A DNA stretch of 64,000 nt from Paenibacillus sp. EZ-K15 (GTDB lineage Bacteria; Bacillota; Bacilli; Paenibacillales; Paenibacillaceae), in assembly GCF_002573715.1 (NCBI RefSeq), contig NZ_PDHM01000010.1:1-64000 (forward strand), in the 5' to 3' direction. The stretch's first letter is position 1; every line of letters begins with the position of its first letter. Below the pieces are notes generated by a model that saw nothing but the letters and a program-made list of their open reading frames with translations, did not search any database and had not been told where the DNA came from. The translations under genes were made by a program, and so were the position numbers. This document shows, one piece after another, positions 54,089 to 62,392 of this stretch.

Positions 54089-54781
54089 CTAGTTCAACAT
54101 GAACAGGAGTTTATGTAGTTCGGCTTCCTGCAAATGCCTCCACTTCCCCCGTTCCAGTTGATCCAGTGTAATATTCATAATCCGAATTCGCTCCAGCTTC
54201 AGCACTCTGTACCCCAAGGCTTTACACATTCTGCGGATTTGCAGATTAAGGCCCTGTGTCAAAATAATACGAAATACGTCTTCGCTTTGCCTATAGACCT
54301 TGCATGGTTTGGTTATGACGTCCAGGATTTCAACACCTTGAGACATCGCTTGCATAAATTCGTCCGTAACGGGTTTGTCCACGGTCACCACATATTCTTT
54401 CTCATGATGATGCTCCGAACGCATCATTTTGTTCACGATATCTCCGTCGTTCGTAAGTAAAATCAAACCTTCAGAGGCTTTATCCAGCCTTCCAATGGCA
54501 AAAATGCGCGATGGATAGTTAACAAACTGAATAATGTTTCCCGCGACATGTTCTGCTGCCGTACAGACAATACCGATAGGTTTATTGAGAGCCAGGTAAA
54601 CCGCTTCCCTATCCTGATGAGGAATTTCCTTCCCATCTATTAACACAATATCGTGCAGTTCAACGTCCGCCCCTTTTTCACACACCTTGCCATTGATCGT
54701 GATGCGTCCGGCTGCAATCAATCGGTTGGTTTCTCTGCGCGAGCAAAATCCCGTTTCGCTTATATATTTGTTAATTCGCAT
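54089..54781 (-). CDS. rluF: 23S rRNA pseudouridine synthase RluF-like
   Basis: A 230-residue RsuA/RluB/E/F-type enzyme: N-terminal S4 RNA-binding domain (MRINKYISETGFCSRRETNR) and a catalytic domain with GRLDKASEGLILLTNDG, where the Asp is the nucleophile. The NLQIRRMCKALGYRVLKLERIRI block is cut to its RRMCKALGYRV core, typical of RluF/YjbC-type proteins that modify 23S rRNA position 2604 (and tRNA-Tyr in E. coli). The start is ATG 54781. Cytoplasmic, housekeeping rRNA modification. Confidence 0.88.
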   Translation of the reverse strand: MRINKYISETGFCSRRETNRLIAAGRITINGKVCEKGADVELHDIVLIDGKEIPHQDREAVYLALNKPIGIVCTAAEHVAGNIIQFVNYPSRIFAIGRLDKASEGLILLTNDGDIVNKMMRSEHHHEKEYVVTVDKPVTDEFMQAMSQGVEILDVITKPCKVYRQSEDVFRIILTQGLNLQIRRMCKALGYRVLKLERIRIMNITLDQLERGKWRHLQEAELHKLLFMLN

Positions 54782-54963
54782 GCTCCACCGCTTCTCATGT
54801 GTAATATTGCCACAGGTTCATTTGTTAGTTGATATTCTCTTTTCCTTGATTTTGCGGAATGTGGCATAAAATGATTAATTTCGATCATCCATCAGAGAGG
54901 CGGACTTATAACAAAAATATTCGCTTTAAGCTGACGTCTCTTTCAGGTTCTTCACATTGCTCC

Positions 54964-54994
54964 TCTGGCGGATCTAGCTGGTGAGATTCGCCAG
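54964..54994. repeat. Hairpin and repeat between rluF and ypsA
   Basis: CTGGCGGATCT (54964-54974) pairs with AGATTCGCCAG (54984-54994). CTGGCGGATC recurs at 55007-55016. Neither strand has a T run, so this is not a clear terminator. The rest of the 54782-55042 gap is empty. Confidence 0.45.
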
Positions 54995-55042
54995 CAGGGA
55001 ACTCTTCTGGCGGATCGAAGTGGTAACCGGAGAGCAGCAAAC

Positions 55043-55603
55043 CTAGTAAAAATCCTGCGACATATTCTCTTCGTCTGCAACAGCCTGAATCTCCTCCGAA
55101 CCGATGCTGATGAAGCGGTAACCGTCCGCTGCCTGCTTCTTCAGCGCACGTTCTTTGATGAACTTGGGGCTGGCTTCGCCGCCATCTTCGTCATACACGA
55201 GCAGAATGCCATCGGTCTTGCGGAGTAACAGATCGTCTCTGGCCGTAAATTGCCACGGCCCCTGATAGGGGCTCTTGCTGACAGGCGCATAGAAGTCTAC
55301 CCCCTTCATCAATTCCTGAAAATAAGCTTTTTTATCGTCGTTCCATTGCTCCTCGGGATTCTGATAGGCGGTCAGAATAGAGCATCTCAGGTGAGGGTAT
55401 CGGGACTTTAGTTCTATAGCTGCTTCAACGGCCCACAGGTCCACGCCATACTGACCGGGCGTGATAACCCACTGAAGACCTTCCTCGAGCAGCGGAATCA
55501 AGCGGTTGGCAATCGCTTGACGTATATAAGGAATGCCTTGGTGTTTGTTGTTGTAAATACCGAGTTCATGAGCTCGATATCCGGTAACAAGAATGTTTTC
55601 CAA
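55043..55603 (-). CDS. ypsA: YpsA/DUF1273 family SLOG-fold protein
   Basis: A 186-residue UPF0398 protein. NILVTGYRAHELGIY is the expected N-terminus and GLQWVITPGQYGVDLWAVEAA is the nucleotide/ligand-binding core of the SLOG superfamily (cut: TPGQYGVDLWAAEA-like). The frame is open 36 residues further upstream, but TTG 55603 follows AGGGAG by eight bases and aligns with the family start. YpsA of B. subtilis affects cell division and oxidative stress resistance and is thought to bind an ADP-ribose-like ligand. Function here by family only. Confidence 0.85.
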   Translation of the reverse strand: MENILVTGYRAHELGIYNNKHQGIPYIRQAIANRLIPLLEEGLQWVITPGQYGVDLWAVEAAIELKSRYPHLRCSILTAYQNPEEQWNDDKKAYFQELMKGVDFYAPVSKSPYQGPWQFTARDDLLLRKTDGILLVYDEDGGEASPKFIKERALKKQAADGYRFISIGSEEIQAVADEENMSQDFY

Positions 55604-55655
55604 TTGTGCACACTCCCTGACAAAGAATAGGTCTAGTGTACCGTTTTCTGAAAAA

Positions 55656-55687
55656 TTGATCAATATTTGTCGCAAATCGTATAGAAT
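55656..55687 (+). promoter_or_regulatory. Promoter of the lipoprotein gene
   Basis: TTGATC (55656-55661) and TATAGA (55680-55685) with an 18-bp spacer, 44 bases before the TTG start. It is divergent from ypsA. Confidence 0.5.
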
Positions 55688-55730
55688 GGGATGAGTAATC
55701 TTGGAATACATATTTTAGGAGGAAATTCGA

Positions 55731-56600
55731 TTGAAGAAGTGGACAGCAGTATTACTAGGGGCAATTTTGGTAATGAGCATGACAGCATGCGGAAAGGACA
55801 ACAAAGCAGCAGACGACGCCGCAACACCACCAGCAACGGAACAAGGGACGAGCGAGACGCCGCCTGCTAAAGAAGAACCGAAGAAGGATGCTCTTCCAAC
55901 TGCTGACGAGCTTCTTCAGAAGTCGGCTGAAGCTTCTAAGAATTTGAAGAGTTTTGCGATGAAAGCCGATGTTAAACAGCATATCGTAGTTGAAGGCGAA
56001 GAGAAGCAGGAGCAAGATGTTAATATGGCGCTTGATTCGGAACTTACGCTCGAGCCGGTGGAGATGATGCAGAACATCGTGATGGATTCTCCGGAAGGCA
56101 AGATCGAGATGAAGCAGTATATAACGGAAGACGGTATCTACATGCTTATGGATGGTCAATGGATGCAGGTTCCGAAGGAATCGGAGCAGGAGATCCGAGA
56201 CAGCCTGGATCCGAGCAGTGCAAGTCCGGAGCAGCAGGTAGAGCAGTTCAAGACCCTCGCTAAGGACTTCAAAGTAACGGAGGACGGAGACGCATACGTT
56301 CTGACGGCGGATGTCTCCGGCGACAATCTGAAGGAGCTTGCCAAGTCCATGATGAGCCAAGCGGGCAACGATCCGCAGATGGAAGCCATGATGGATCAAA
56401 TGGATATCAAGAGCATCCATATTGTTTATGGCGTACAGAAGGAATCATACCTGCCTGTAACAACCGATTTGGACATGGTAATGGCAATGGAAGCCGAAGG
56501 TCAGAAGGTATCCTTGGATATGAAAATGAAGAGCACTTACTCCAAGCATAACGAAATCAGCAAGATCGAAGTGCCGAAGGAAGCATTGAACGCGGAATAA
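55731..56600 (+). CDS. DUF6612-type (LppX/LprG-like) lipoprotein
   Basis: A 289-residue lipoprotein: signal peptide with lipobox MTAC (C20), a Thr/Pro/Glu-rich linker (about 25-55) and a beta-rich domain with the ADELLQKSAEASKNLKSFAM start, YITEDGIYMLMDGQW and a C-terminal YSKHNEISKIEVP. This layout fits DUF6612/LolA-fold lipoproteins common in Paenibacillus and Bacillus. The TTG 55731 start follows AGGAGG. LolA-like folds bind lipids or hydrophobic molecules; no specific role is known. Confidence 0.8.
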   Translation: MKKWTAVLLGAILVMSMTACGKDNKAADDAATPPATEQGTSETPPAKEEPKKDALPTADELLQKSAEASKNLKSFAMKADVKQHIVVEGEEKQEQDVNMALDSELTLEPVEMMQNIVMDSPEGKIEMKQYITEDGIYMLMDGQWMQVPKESEQEIRDSLDPSSASPEQQVEQFKTLAKDFKVTEDGDAYVLTADVSGDNLKELAKSMMSQAGNDPQMEAMMDQMDIKSIHIVYGVQKESYLPVTTDLDMVMAMEAEGQKVSLDMKMKSTYSKHNEISKIEVPKEALNAE

Positions 56601-56657
56601 TGCTATTTGGCTGATGAAATAAGCGGAATATGAAATTTATGATATTCCACCGTGAAC

Positions 56658-56700
56658 AGGCTGCCCCGGTTCTGTAGATGCCTACAGACCGGGGCAGCCT
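56658..56700. terminator. GC-rich hairpin between convergent genes
   Basis: AGGCTGCCCCGGT (56658-56670) plus TCTGTAG pair with CTACAGACCGGGGCAGCCT (56682-56700), with one bulged T and an ATGC loop. T tracts on either side are weak, but its position between convergent genes supports termination. Confidence 0.65.
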
Positions 56701-56756
56701 TATTTGATGAACTTCAGTCTCGGATAGAAGTTCTGATAGGTCAGGGTAGTGAAAGC

Positions 56757-57737
56757 TTAGTCCTGAGGTTTATCGACTTCCACAATGACGCTGCCAAACA
56801 GCTGACCGTTAATGGAGACCATAATACGCCATAGTCCTGGCGAAGGCAGCGACATGGAGGTTGGTATCGCTGCATCGGCACCGTTATGAGGATAAGGACT
56901 GATACGAGTTTTAAATACATCAACGATCTCGGTCGTACCTTTTTTCACGGCGGTGATCAGCAGATCCCCCTTCAATTCCTCGGCACGCCCCCAGAAATGC
57001 CACATGTATTTATTTGGTTGATTAGCGATAAATCCCGGATCAATAAAGCCGAGACGACCTTCCACGCCGGTCATAGCATAATTACCGGATCTAAAACTCG
57101 GACTCGGCTCCCAGCTGCTGTCCGGCACATCGACCACGATATCGCCGTATTTCTCCTGATCCACCATCACGTCGAATCGCCATAACCCAGAGAGCGGCAG
57201 GGCAAAGCGGGAAGAGACCCGGGTGAAGTTATCGTAAGCCATATCGGAGGTGATCTCCGTCTCGACAAGCTCTTCAAGGGTAGTTCCCGTATCCCGGTGT
57301 ACGGCGGTTATGTGGATCGTTTTCCCTTCAAGCGCTTGAATTGGGGTTAACAGATTCCACCAGGCACCGGCCGGAGAGCCGGCGGTAAAATCACCACCCT
57401 GGACCGCTTGAAGTTTATCTACTCCATTCTCCGTGTATACGTTGCGGGGAGTCCACTTGGCAGCATATCCCAAGCCCTTGATCGGGATCATCCGTTGAAG
57501 CGCAGGGGACTCGCGCCATCCCCCTACCGTCGCTATTAGAAGAATCATGAATGCACTTGCGGTTATAACACGCAGACGCGTTGGAGATTTCCGCTTTTTT
57601 CGACCCTTCTTTACAGAGCCGTTAGCAGCGCTGTTCAATACACTGGATTTCATCTTCTCGGTGAACATCGGCTCGTTGAATGGAGAAGAAGCGAGTTCCT
57701 GTATCCAATCGGGCTGCAGCTCTTGTTCGGTCTTCAC
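56757..57737 (-). CDS. Anti-sigma factor-like membrane protein (DUF4871)
   Basis: A 326-residue protein: about 55 cytoplasmic residues (TRLRVITASAFMILLIATVGGW contains the single membrane helix near 54-75) and a large extracellular domain with repeated SGLWRFDVMVD and PGLWRIMVSINGQ strands, characteristic of DUF4871. It overlaps the ECF sigma gene by four bases (ATGA), the standard sigma/anti-sigma arrangement. No zinc-binding HxxxCxxC motif is present, so it would be a non-ZAS type. It is presumed to hold the sigma factor inactive until an envelope signal is received. Confidence 0.75.
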   Translation of the reverse strand: MKTEQELQPDWIQELASSPFNEPMFTEKMKSSVLNSAANGSVKKGRKKRKSPTRLRVITASAFMILLIATVGGWRESPALQRMIPIKGLGYAAKWTPRNVYTENGVDKLQAVQGGDFTAGSPAGAWWNLLTPIQALEGKTIHITAVHRDTGTTLEELVETEITSDMAYDNFTRVSSRFALPLSGLWRFDVMVDQEKYGDIVVDVPDSSWEPSPSFRSGNYAMTGVEGRLGFIDPGFIANQPNKYMWHFWGRAEELKGDLLITAVKKGTTEIVDVFKTRISPYPHNGADAAIPTSMSLPSPGLWRIMVSINGQLFGSVIVEVDKPQD

Positions 57738-58270
57738 TGGACATCCTCTCCTTTCAACATCTTCTCCATTCGGGCGCGAGCCCGGTGCAGTCTGGATTTG
57801 ATCGTTCCTTCGGATATGCCGAGCAGCTCCGCCATTTCTTTTCGCGGCAGCTGGTAATGGGATTCAAGGATGAGCACCTCGCGGTATTTGGGCGGCAGCT
57901 CCATCACGTATTTCCAAATCTGCGATACGGCAGCAGCATCCATAAACTCTTTTTCCGCAGAGGGTTCAGTCTGCTTGGAGGTTACCCAGCCGGTTAAAGA
58001 CACCCTCGTCATAAAGGAAGATTTGAGATAGTTCAGGGAAAGGTTGCGGGTGATGGTTAACAGCCATGTTTTTACAGAGCTTCGGCCCTGAAACTCATTC
58101 CAGTGCTTAAATGCACTCAAGAATACGTCCTGACTGATATCATCAGCCGCATCTTTGCGTTTTGTTAGGAAGAACGCATAGTTCCACACGTCCTGGCCGA
58201 AGGACTCCATTAAATCGCTCAGCACCGTGCTTGCTTCATTTACGGCCACCATTTGTTTCAGGTACTCCAA
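57734..58270 (-). CDS. ECF RNA polymerase sigma factor
   Basis: A 178-residue sigma-70 family ECF factor: region 2 (DVWNYAFFLTKRKDAADDISQDVFL, of which DAADDISQDVFLSAF is the core) and region 4 (LPPKYREVLILESHY, then MAELLGISEGTIKSRLHRAR). The TTG 58270 start lies six bases after GAGGTG. It resembles SigV/SigW-type factors. Co-translated with its candidate anti-sigma factor. A GGGAACC-N16-GTCTAA sequence upstream suggests autoregulation. Confidence 0.9.
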   Translation of the reverse strand: MEYLKQMVAVNEASTVLSDLMESFGQDVWNYAFFLTKRKDAADDISQDVFLSAFKHWNEFQGRSSVKTWLLTITRNLSLNYLKSSFMTRVSLTGWVTSKQTEPSAEKEFMDAAAVSQIWKYVMELPPKYREVLILESHYQLPRKEMAELLGISEGTIKSRLHRARARMEKMLKGEDVQ

Positions 58271-58287
58271 TCACATCACCTCAAATA

Positions 58288-58316
58288 TTAGACAATTGAA
58301 CATAGGATTGGTTCCC
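58288..58316 (-). promoter_or_regulatory. ECF-type promoter upstream of the sigma gene
   Basis: On the minus strand GGGAACC (58316-58310) is separated by 16 bases from GTCTAA (58293-58288). The AAC-containing -35 and GTC -10 core with a 16-bp spacer are the ECF pattern, placed for autoregulation of the sigma/anti-sigma operon. Confidence 0.6.
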
Positions 58317-58333
58317 AGATTCCCCCAAAAAAA

Positions 58334-58359
58334 TGAAACAATTTAACGTGCAAATCGTT
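58334..58359 (+). promoter_or_regulatory. SigW-like promoter of the LURP-one-like gene
   Basis: TGAAAC (58334-58339), a 16-bp spacer and CGTT (58356-58359). The B. subtilis sigma-W consensus is TGAAAC-N16-CGTA. It is 48 bases before the gene at 58407 and back-to-back with the sigma gene's own promoter. Confidence 0.65.
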
Positions 58360-58406
58360 GTAATGAGTAACAGGTATGCAAGGAATCGAGGAAGGGGAGA
58401 AGGCGT

Positions 58407-58910
58407 ATGCATTTATATTTTAAGGATAACTTTTTTAGCTCGGGTATAACAGATATTATGGATAGGGAAGGCAGTGTAATAGGAAGTCTGGATTTGAAGA
58501 GTGCTTTCGGTTCCTCGCTGGACGTGTATAACGCTACGGGAGATCCGGTATGCAGCGGCTCGTTTCGTTTCTTCTCCAACAAGTGGCATATCGTGAGCGG
58601 CAGCGGGGAAGAGCTGGGCGTGCTGCGTATGCGTATGAGCTTTTTCACGAAAAAATTTGAATACAACGCGGGATCGCGGGGCGTATATGAGATCACTTCG
58701 CCTGCCTTTTCCAATGAATATGAAATTACGGATGGTACCGGAAGGGGAATCGCCCATTTTTCCCGTATTAGCGGCTGGCTTCAGGCCGGAGCCTATCTGC
58801 TGGAGAATGAGAGCGACGTCCTTGGAGATTGGGAGCTCGTGACCGTGGTGATGGGCATTCACCAAATACGCAAACGCAACAACAGCGCTGCCGCATCGAG
58901 CTCTCATTAA
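58407..58910 (+). CDS. LURP-one-related (YxjI-like) protein
   Basis: A 167-residue all-beta protein. LYFKDNFFSSGITDIMDREG, SVIGSLDLKSAFG and LGDWELVTVVMGIHQIRKRN follow the pattern of the LURP-one-related/YxjI family, whose tubby-like beta barrel may bind membrane lipids. GGGGAGAAGGCGT precedes ATG 58407. No signal peptide. The SigW-like promoter and the divergent ECF sigma gene argue for an envelope-stress role; this is inference. From memory, B. subtilis yxjI belongs to the sigma-W regulon. Confidence 0.7.
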   Translation: MHLYFKDNFFSSGITDIMDREGSVIGSLDLKSAFGSSLDVYNATGDPVCSGSFRFFSNKWHIVSGSGEELGVLRMRMSFFTKKFEYNAGSRGVYEITSPAFSNEYEITDGTGRGIAHFSRISGWLQAGAYLLENESDVLGDWELVTVVMGIHQIRKRNNSAAASSSH

Positions 58911-58953
58911 GTTCAGGTTAACCCAGAATAAGACGATGATAGGAGGAGTCAGA

Positions 58954-59469
58954 ATGAACGAAGTCAGCGATCATCTCGATTATGGATTGACTGTTGTTTT
59001 TATCGGATTTAATCCTAGTTTGCGATCGGGGGAGGTCGGACATCATTATGCCAACCCCCGCAACAATTTTTGGAGGATTCTGCATAAATCCGGGTTGACC
59101 CCTCGCTTATATGAAGCCTCGGAGGATGGGGAATTGCTTAAACTGGGGTATGGATTTACCAATATTGTAGCCAGGCCCACACGGGGGGCCGAAGATATTA
59201 CCCGCGAAGAGTACAAACTCGGTAGAGAAACGCTGCGGGAGAAGCTGGGGGAGTACAGACCGGAGGTTGCTTGTTTTGTCGGCAAGGGCGTGTATACCGA
59301 ATTCAGCGGTAAAGCAAAAGCGGATTGGGGAATTCAGCCGGACTCCGTCGTGGACGGTGTTCATGAGTTTGTTGCTCCTTCTTCCAGTGGACTGGTACGA
59401 ATGCCCATGGATGAGATTATCGAAATTTATCGACGATTGCATGATTTTATATCGAGGCATGAGTTCTGA
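58954..59469 (+). CDS. mug: G/U mismatch-specific DNA glycosylase
   Basis: A 171-residue uracil-DNA glycosylase of the MUG/TDG family. GFNPS (18-22) is the catalytic motif, HYANPRNNFWRIL (31-43) the pocket segment, and SSSGLVRM (near 148-155) the intercalation loop. It excises uracil and ethenocytosine from double-stranded DNA mispaired with G. AGGAGG precedes ATG 58954 by about eight bases; six extra codons upstream cover the ribosome site. Confidence 0.92.
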   Translation: MNEVSDHLDYGLTVVFIGFNPSLRSGEVGHHYANPRNNFWRILHKSGLTPRLYEASEDGELLKLGYGFTNIVARPTRGAEDITREEYKLGRETLREKLGEYRPEVACFVGKGVYTEFSGKAKADWGIQPDSVVDGVHEFVAPSSSGLVRMPMDEIIEIYRRLHDFISRHEF

Positions 59470-59507
59470 ACAGAGGAGTTGGACAAGAACCATCCATGAG
59501 GATCATG

Positions 59508-59563
59508 AAAAAGAGGAGCGTCCAGGAGACCCGATTTGTCGGACTCCTGGTGCTCCTCTTTGA
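59508..59563. terminator. Terminator between mug and mqnD
   Basis: AAAGAGGAGC (59510-59519) pairs with GCTCCTCTTT (59552-59561), and CCAGGAG (59522-59528) with CTCCTGG (59544-59550). Flanking A and T tracts suit both convergent directions. Confidence 0.8.
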
Positions 59564-59689
59564 ACATAGAATACATAAGCTTTCAGCGGAAGCTAAATCT
59601 TCTGATTACTGCAAGAAAACTCTATTTGTAGTTTTTCTTCTATTGAAAGTACATCCATTGAGAATATATTTTAGGGTTAGGTCGCCATA

Positions 59690-60544
59690 TTATGGACGCT
59701 TCAACAGTACAGGATCGATCCGCGGTACAAGCCCTTCATCGGCTGCACGGTTCAGCAGAGCTGATATCGCGGCATAGCCGTCTTCGCCCAGTTCTGCGGT
59801 AAATGGATTGACATACAAGTCGATGTGGGCATCGGCGACATCCGGGTCCATTTCCTGAGCGTGTTGGAGGACATACGTCCGAGAGTCCTCGGGATGTTCC
59901 CAGGCATATTCGACAGAAGAGCGGATCCAGTTCGAAATGCTTGCCAGATCCAGCGACCTCCGGGCCACAATTGCCCCCAGAGGAATAGGCAGATTGGTAT
60001 CGGATTCCCACCAGCTGCCCAGATCCGTCATCAGCTTCAATCCATAGGACGAATAGGTAAATCGTGCTTCGTGAATGACAAGCCCGGCATCGATCGCTCC
60101 ATCCCGGACAGCCGGCATAATCTGATCGAACGGCATCACCACGATTTCGCCGAGTCCCCCGGGTACATTCTGTGCGGCCCACAGACGGAACAACAGATAA
60201 GCTGTGGAGCGCTCACTTGGAACGGCTACCCGCCGGCCGGACAAATCTGCAGGGCTGGCTGGTGTTTTTCCGTCCGTGAGCTTGTCCGCTGTCAGAACGA
60301 GCGGTCCGCATCCGCGGCCAAGTGCTCCCCCGCAGGGCAGGAGGGCATATTCATCCAGCACCCAGGGCAGCGCGGCATAGGATATTTTTAAGATATCATG
60401 TTCTCGATCTTCGGCTGCCCAGTGATTGGTGATATCGATATCCGCGTAGGATATATCAAGCTTGGGAGCGCCTGGAATCCGTCCGTGAACCCAGGCATGA
60501 AATACAAATGTGTCGTTGGGGCAAGGGGAAAAAGCGATTTTCAT
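59690..60544 (-). CDS. mqnD: 1,4-dihydroxy-6-naphthoate synthase (futalosine pathway)
   Basis: A 284-residue MqnD enzyme with the family's periplasmic-binding-like fold; it converts cyclic dehypoxanthinyl futalosine to 1,4-dihydroxy-6-naphthoate in menaquinone synthesis. IAFSPCPNDTFVFHAWVHG (with the diagnostic SPCPNDTF), SYAALPWVLDEYALLPCGGA and GLVIHEARFTY are characteristic. ATG 60544 overlaps the mqnB stop (ATGA). Normal length, cytoplasmic. Confidence 0.95.
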   Translation of the reverse strand: MKIAFSPCPNDTFVFHAWVHGRIPGAPKLDISYADIDITNHWAAEDREHDILKISYAALPWVLDEYALLPCGGALGRGCGPLVLTADKLTDGKTPASPADLSGRRVAVPSERSTAYLLFRLWAAQNVPGGLGEIVVMPFDQIMPAVRDGAIDAGLVIHEARFTYSSYGLKLMTDLGSWWESDTNLPIPLGAIVARRSLDLASISNWIRSSVEYAWEHPEDSRTYVLQHAQEMDPDVADAHIDLYVNPFTAELGEDGYAAISALLNRAADEGLVPRIDPVLLKRP

Positions 60545-61251
60545 CGTAACACCTCCGGTAATAATGAACTTGCGGTCTCAAGCGCCTGCAGGGCCTCCTT
60601 GATCTTCCATGCACTGCGGTCCCGCGGACCGACCTGATTGGATATGGAACGGATTTCGAGCACGGGCACGCCGGCTGCGGCGGCAGCTGTAGCCACGCCG
60701 AATCCCTCCATCGCCTCGGCTGCGGCGTCTGGCACCCGATGGAGGAGGCGTGCGGCCGTAGCTGCTGTTCCCGTCGTGGTGGAAACCGTCAGGACAGGCC
60801 CGAGGGTTACGGCTGCGCCAGCAATCTTTAAGGCCTCCGCAAGTTTGCGGGCAGAGGCTGGATCTGCCTGCACCCGATCCATTCCGAAGCCAAGCTCCTG
60901 GACGCTGCTGAAGCCGTCTTCGGTTTCAGAACCGAGATCAGCGGCTATGATGGTGTCCGCAATGACGATGGAGCTAACCTCAGCCTGGCCGGCAAATCCT
61001 CCGGCGATACCTGCGCTGACAACGAAATCATAGGTGCCTTGAATCAGCTGGCGGGCAGTAGCAGCAGCGGTAGCCGCGGGACCGACCCCACCCGCGATGA
61101 CATCAAATCCATGTGCGTCCTTAAGCCCGCGCAAGACGGCTTCTTTTTCGGCATCGACTGCCGTAACAATAAGCACGCGCTTGGAAGACGGGTCTGGCAA
61201 GTTATGTGACTCGGTCATATCCACCGAGTTGGATTGGGTATGTTTCTGCAT
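60541..61251 (-). CDS. mqnB: Futalosine hydrolase
   Basis: A 236-residue nucleosidase related to MTA/SAH nucleosidase; it removes hypoxanthine from futalosine. VLIVTAVDAEKEAVLRGL is the N-terminal strand, GVGPAATAAATA the nucleobase loop, SAGIAGGF the next conserved block and EAMEGFGVATAAAAAGVP the Glu-containing ribose-binding helix (MEGFG). ATG 61251 lies nine bases after AAGGAG. Co-transcribed with mqnD. Both are steps of the futalosine route, so menaquinone is probably made that way here; mqnA, mqnC and mqnE are not in the window. Confidence 0.93.
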   Translation of the reverse strand: MQKHTQSNSVDMTESHNLPDPSSKRVLIVTAVDAEKEAVLRGLKDAHGFDVIAGGVGPAATAAATARQLIQGTYDFVVSAGIAGGFAGQAEVSSIVIADTIIAADLGSETEDGFSSVQELGFGMDRVQADPASARKLAEALKIAGAAVTLGPVLTVSTTTGTAATAARLLHRVPDAAAEAMEGFGVATAAAAAGVPVLEIRSISNQVGPRDRSAWKIKEALQALETASSLLPEVLR

Positions 61252-61274
61252 GTTATTAATCTCCTTATTGGCTG

Positions 61275-61311
61275 TAACGATAAACATCGTTATCCTTTTA
61301 CGTTATAACGT
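61275..61311. promoter_or_regulatory. Two dyads in the mqnB-tetR divergent region
   Basis: TAACGAT (61275-61281) and ATCGTTA (61286-61292) form one dyad; ACGTTATAACGT (61300-61311) is a perfect 12-bp palindrome that overlaps a TATAAC -10-like box on the minus strand. They are candidate operators for the adjacent TetR protein. Confidence 0.5.
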
Positions 61312-61438
61312 TCTTGATGCGATGTAAAGTCTCGTGCATGTTAAGACTGGACTTTATGTGTAGCAGTAACTTTCCGATATAGAGTATAATGGACGGTAAC
61401 TTACATACATCATGATTAGATTCGGAGGTTGGATAGCT

Positions 61439-62038
61439 TTGCGTAAGAAGGGTGCGAACGGACAAGAAAGCCGGGCTAGACTACTGATTGTCGCTGCCAA
61501 TGAATTTGCAAAGTCAGGATACCATCAGACCAAGATCAGCACCATCGTTTCCCGGGCTGGATTGACGCAGCCGTCATTCTATTTGTATTTTGAAAGCAAA
61601 GAAGCCGTTTTCAAGGAGTTGGTGGAGAAATTTCGCTCTGAGCTCAAGATCCTGCTCGAGGGAAGCAGATTGGAAAGCGGAATTGATGAGGAGCATGTAA
61701 CCGGTCGTTTGCAGAGCGTGCTGACGGGGTTGTTCGCGTTTCTTGGCAAAGATTCGGACCTGACACAAATCGGTTTTTTCATTGGGGATGACGCTGTCAT
61801 CGTAAAGTCTGAAATGGTAGCCATGATTGAGCAAAATCTGAAAGCTGAGCAGCGGGACGGGTACTTTGACGGAGATTCCGATATGCACATCGTTGCGGAG
61901 TGCTTGGTCGGCGTCATTGAAAGACTGACCTCACAGCAGCTTCTGACAGGCAAGCGGACTCCTGAGGATCTTGCGCGTCACGTGGTGAGTTTATTTATGC
62001 ACGGCATCAGCATTTATCCGGCTAAGCGGGCTACATAA
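61439..62038 (+). CDS. TetR family transcriptional regulator
   Basis: A 199-residue TetR regulator: N-terminal helix-turn-helix (ARLLIVAANEFAKSGYHQTK, then TQPSFYLYFESKEAVFKEL) and an all-helical ligand-binding domain. The frame is open from 61412, but GGAGG at 61424-61428 lies ten bases before TTG 61439, which also gives the standard N-terminus. TATAAT at 61385-61390 is a probable -10. Divergent from mqnB; whether it controls menaquinone synthesis or only itself is unknown. Confidence 0.87.
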   Translation: MRKKGANGQESRARLLIVAANEFAKSGYHQTKISTIVSRAGLTQPSFYLYFESKEAVFKELVEKFRSELKILLEGSRLESGIDEEHVTGRLQSVLTGLFAFLGKDSDLTQIGFFIGDDAVIVKSEMVAMIEQNLKAEQRDGYFDGDSDMHIVAECLVGVIERLTSQQLLTGKRTPEDLARHVVSLFMHGISIYPAKRAT

Positions 62039-62083
62039 GGCAATGAAATTTAATGTACAAAAATAAGATAATTAAAATATCAG

Positions 62084-62142
62084 AAACAGGCAGTCATATG
62101 GTTAGGGTTAACCGTGGACAGCCTGTTTTTTTGCTGTTGACC
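62084..62142 (+). terminator. Terminator of the tetR gene
   Basis: AAACAGGC (62084-62091) pairs with GCCTGTTT (62131-62138), enclosing GGTTA/TAACC, followed by a run of T. Confidence 0.8.
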
Positions 62143-62333
62143 AGAGCCGAATTCCAGCAAGTAAGAATCGGGGGACTTACTCCATGATGAAGATGATGCT
62201 GGTGTTTTGGGGTCTAACCAGGATGGTTCTGGAAGGTCAATTGATTGCCCCTTTTCTGGCAGGCATCGTCTCCATTCCTTAATAAAACGAAGAGCAGCGC
62301 TACTTAATTCAAAGCGATGTAAATGATCATGAT
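62143..62333. other. Intergenic region without a recognisable gene
   Basis: About 190 bases between the tetR terminator and the hairpin after the ABC permease. A 99-codon minus-strand frame covers it but runs through both hairpins and has no family features. I see no promoter or repeat here. Confidence 0.5.
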
Positions 62334-62381
62334 AAATGGCTGACCCCGGGGTAGAAGCTACTACCGATGGATCAGCCATTT
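62334..62381 (-). terminator. Probable terminator of the final ABC operon
   Basis: AAATGGCTGA (62334-62343) pairs with TCAGCCATTT (62372-62381), with GTAG/CTAC inside. It is just downstream of the permease stop on the minus strand; the T tract is short. Confidence 0.6.
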
Positions 62382-62392
62382 TGGCGTATATA

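Noticed and set aside
54964..55016. Terminator for ypsA
   Set aside because: The CTGGCGGATC hairpin has no T run on the minus strand, so I listed it only as a repeat.
62080..62379. 99-codon minus-strand ORF
   Set aside because: It runs through the tetR terminator and the following hairpin, has no ribosome site and shows low-complexity Ser/Pro composition without a family motif.
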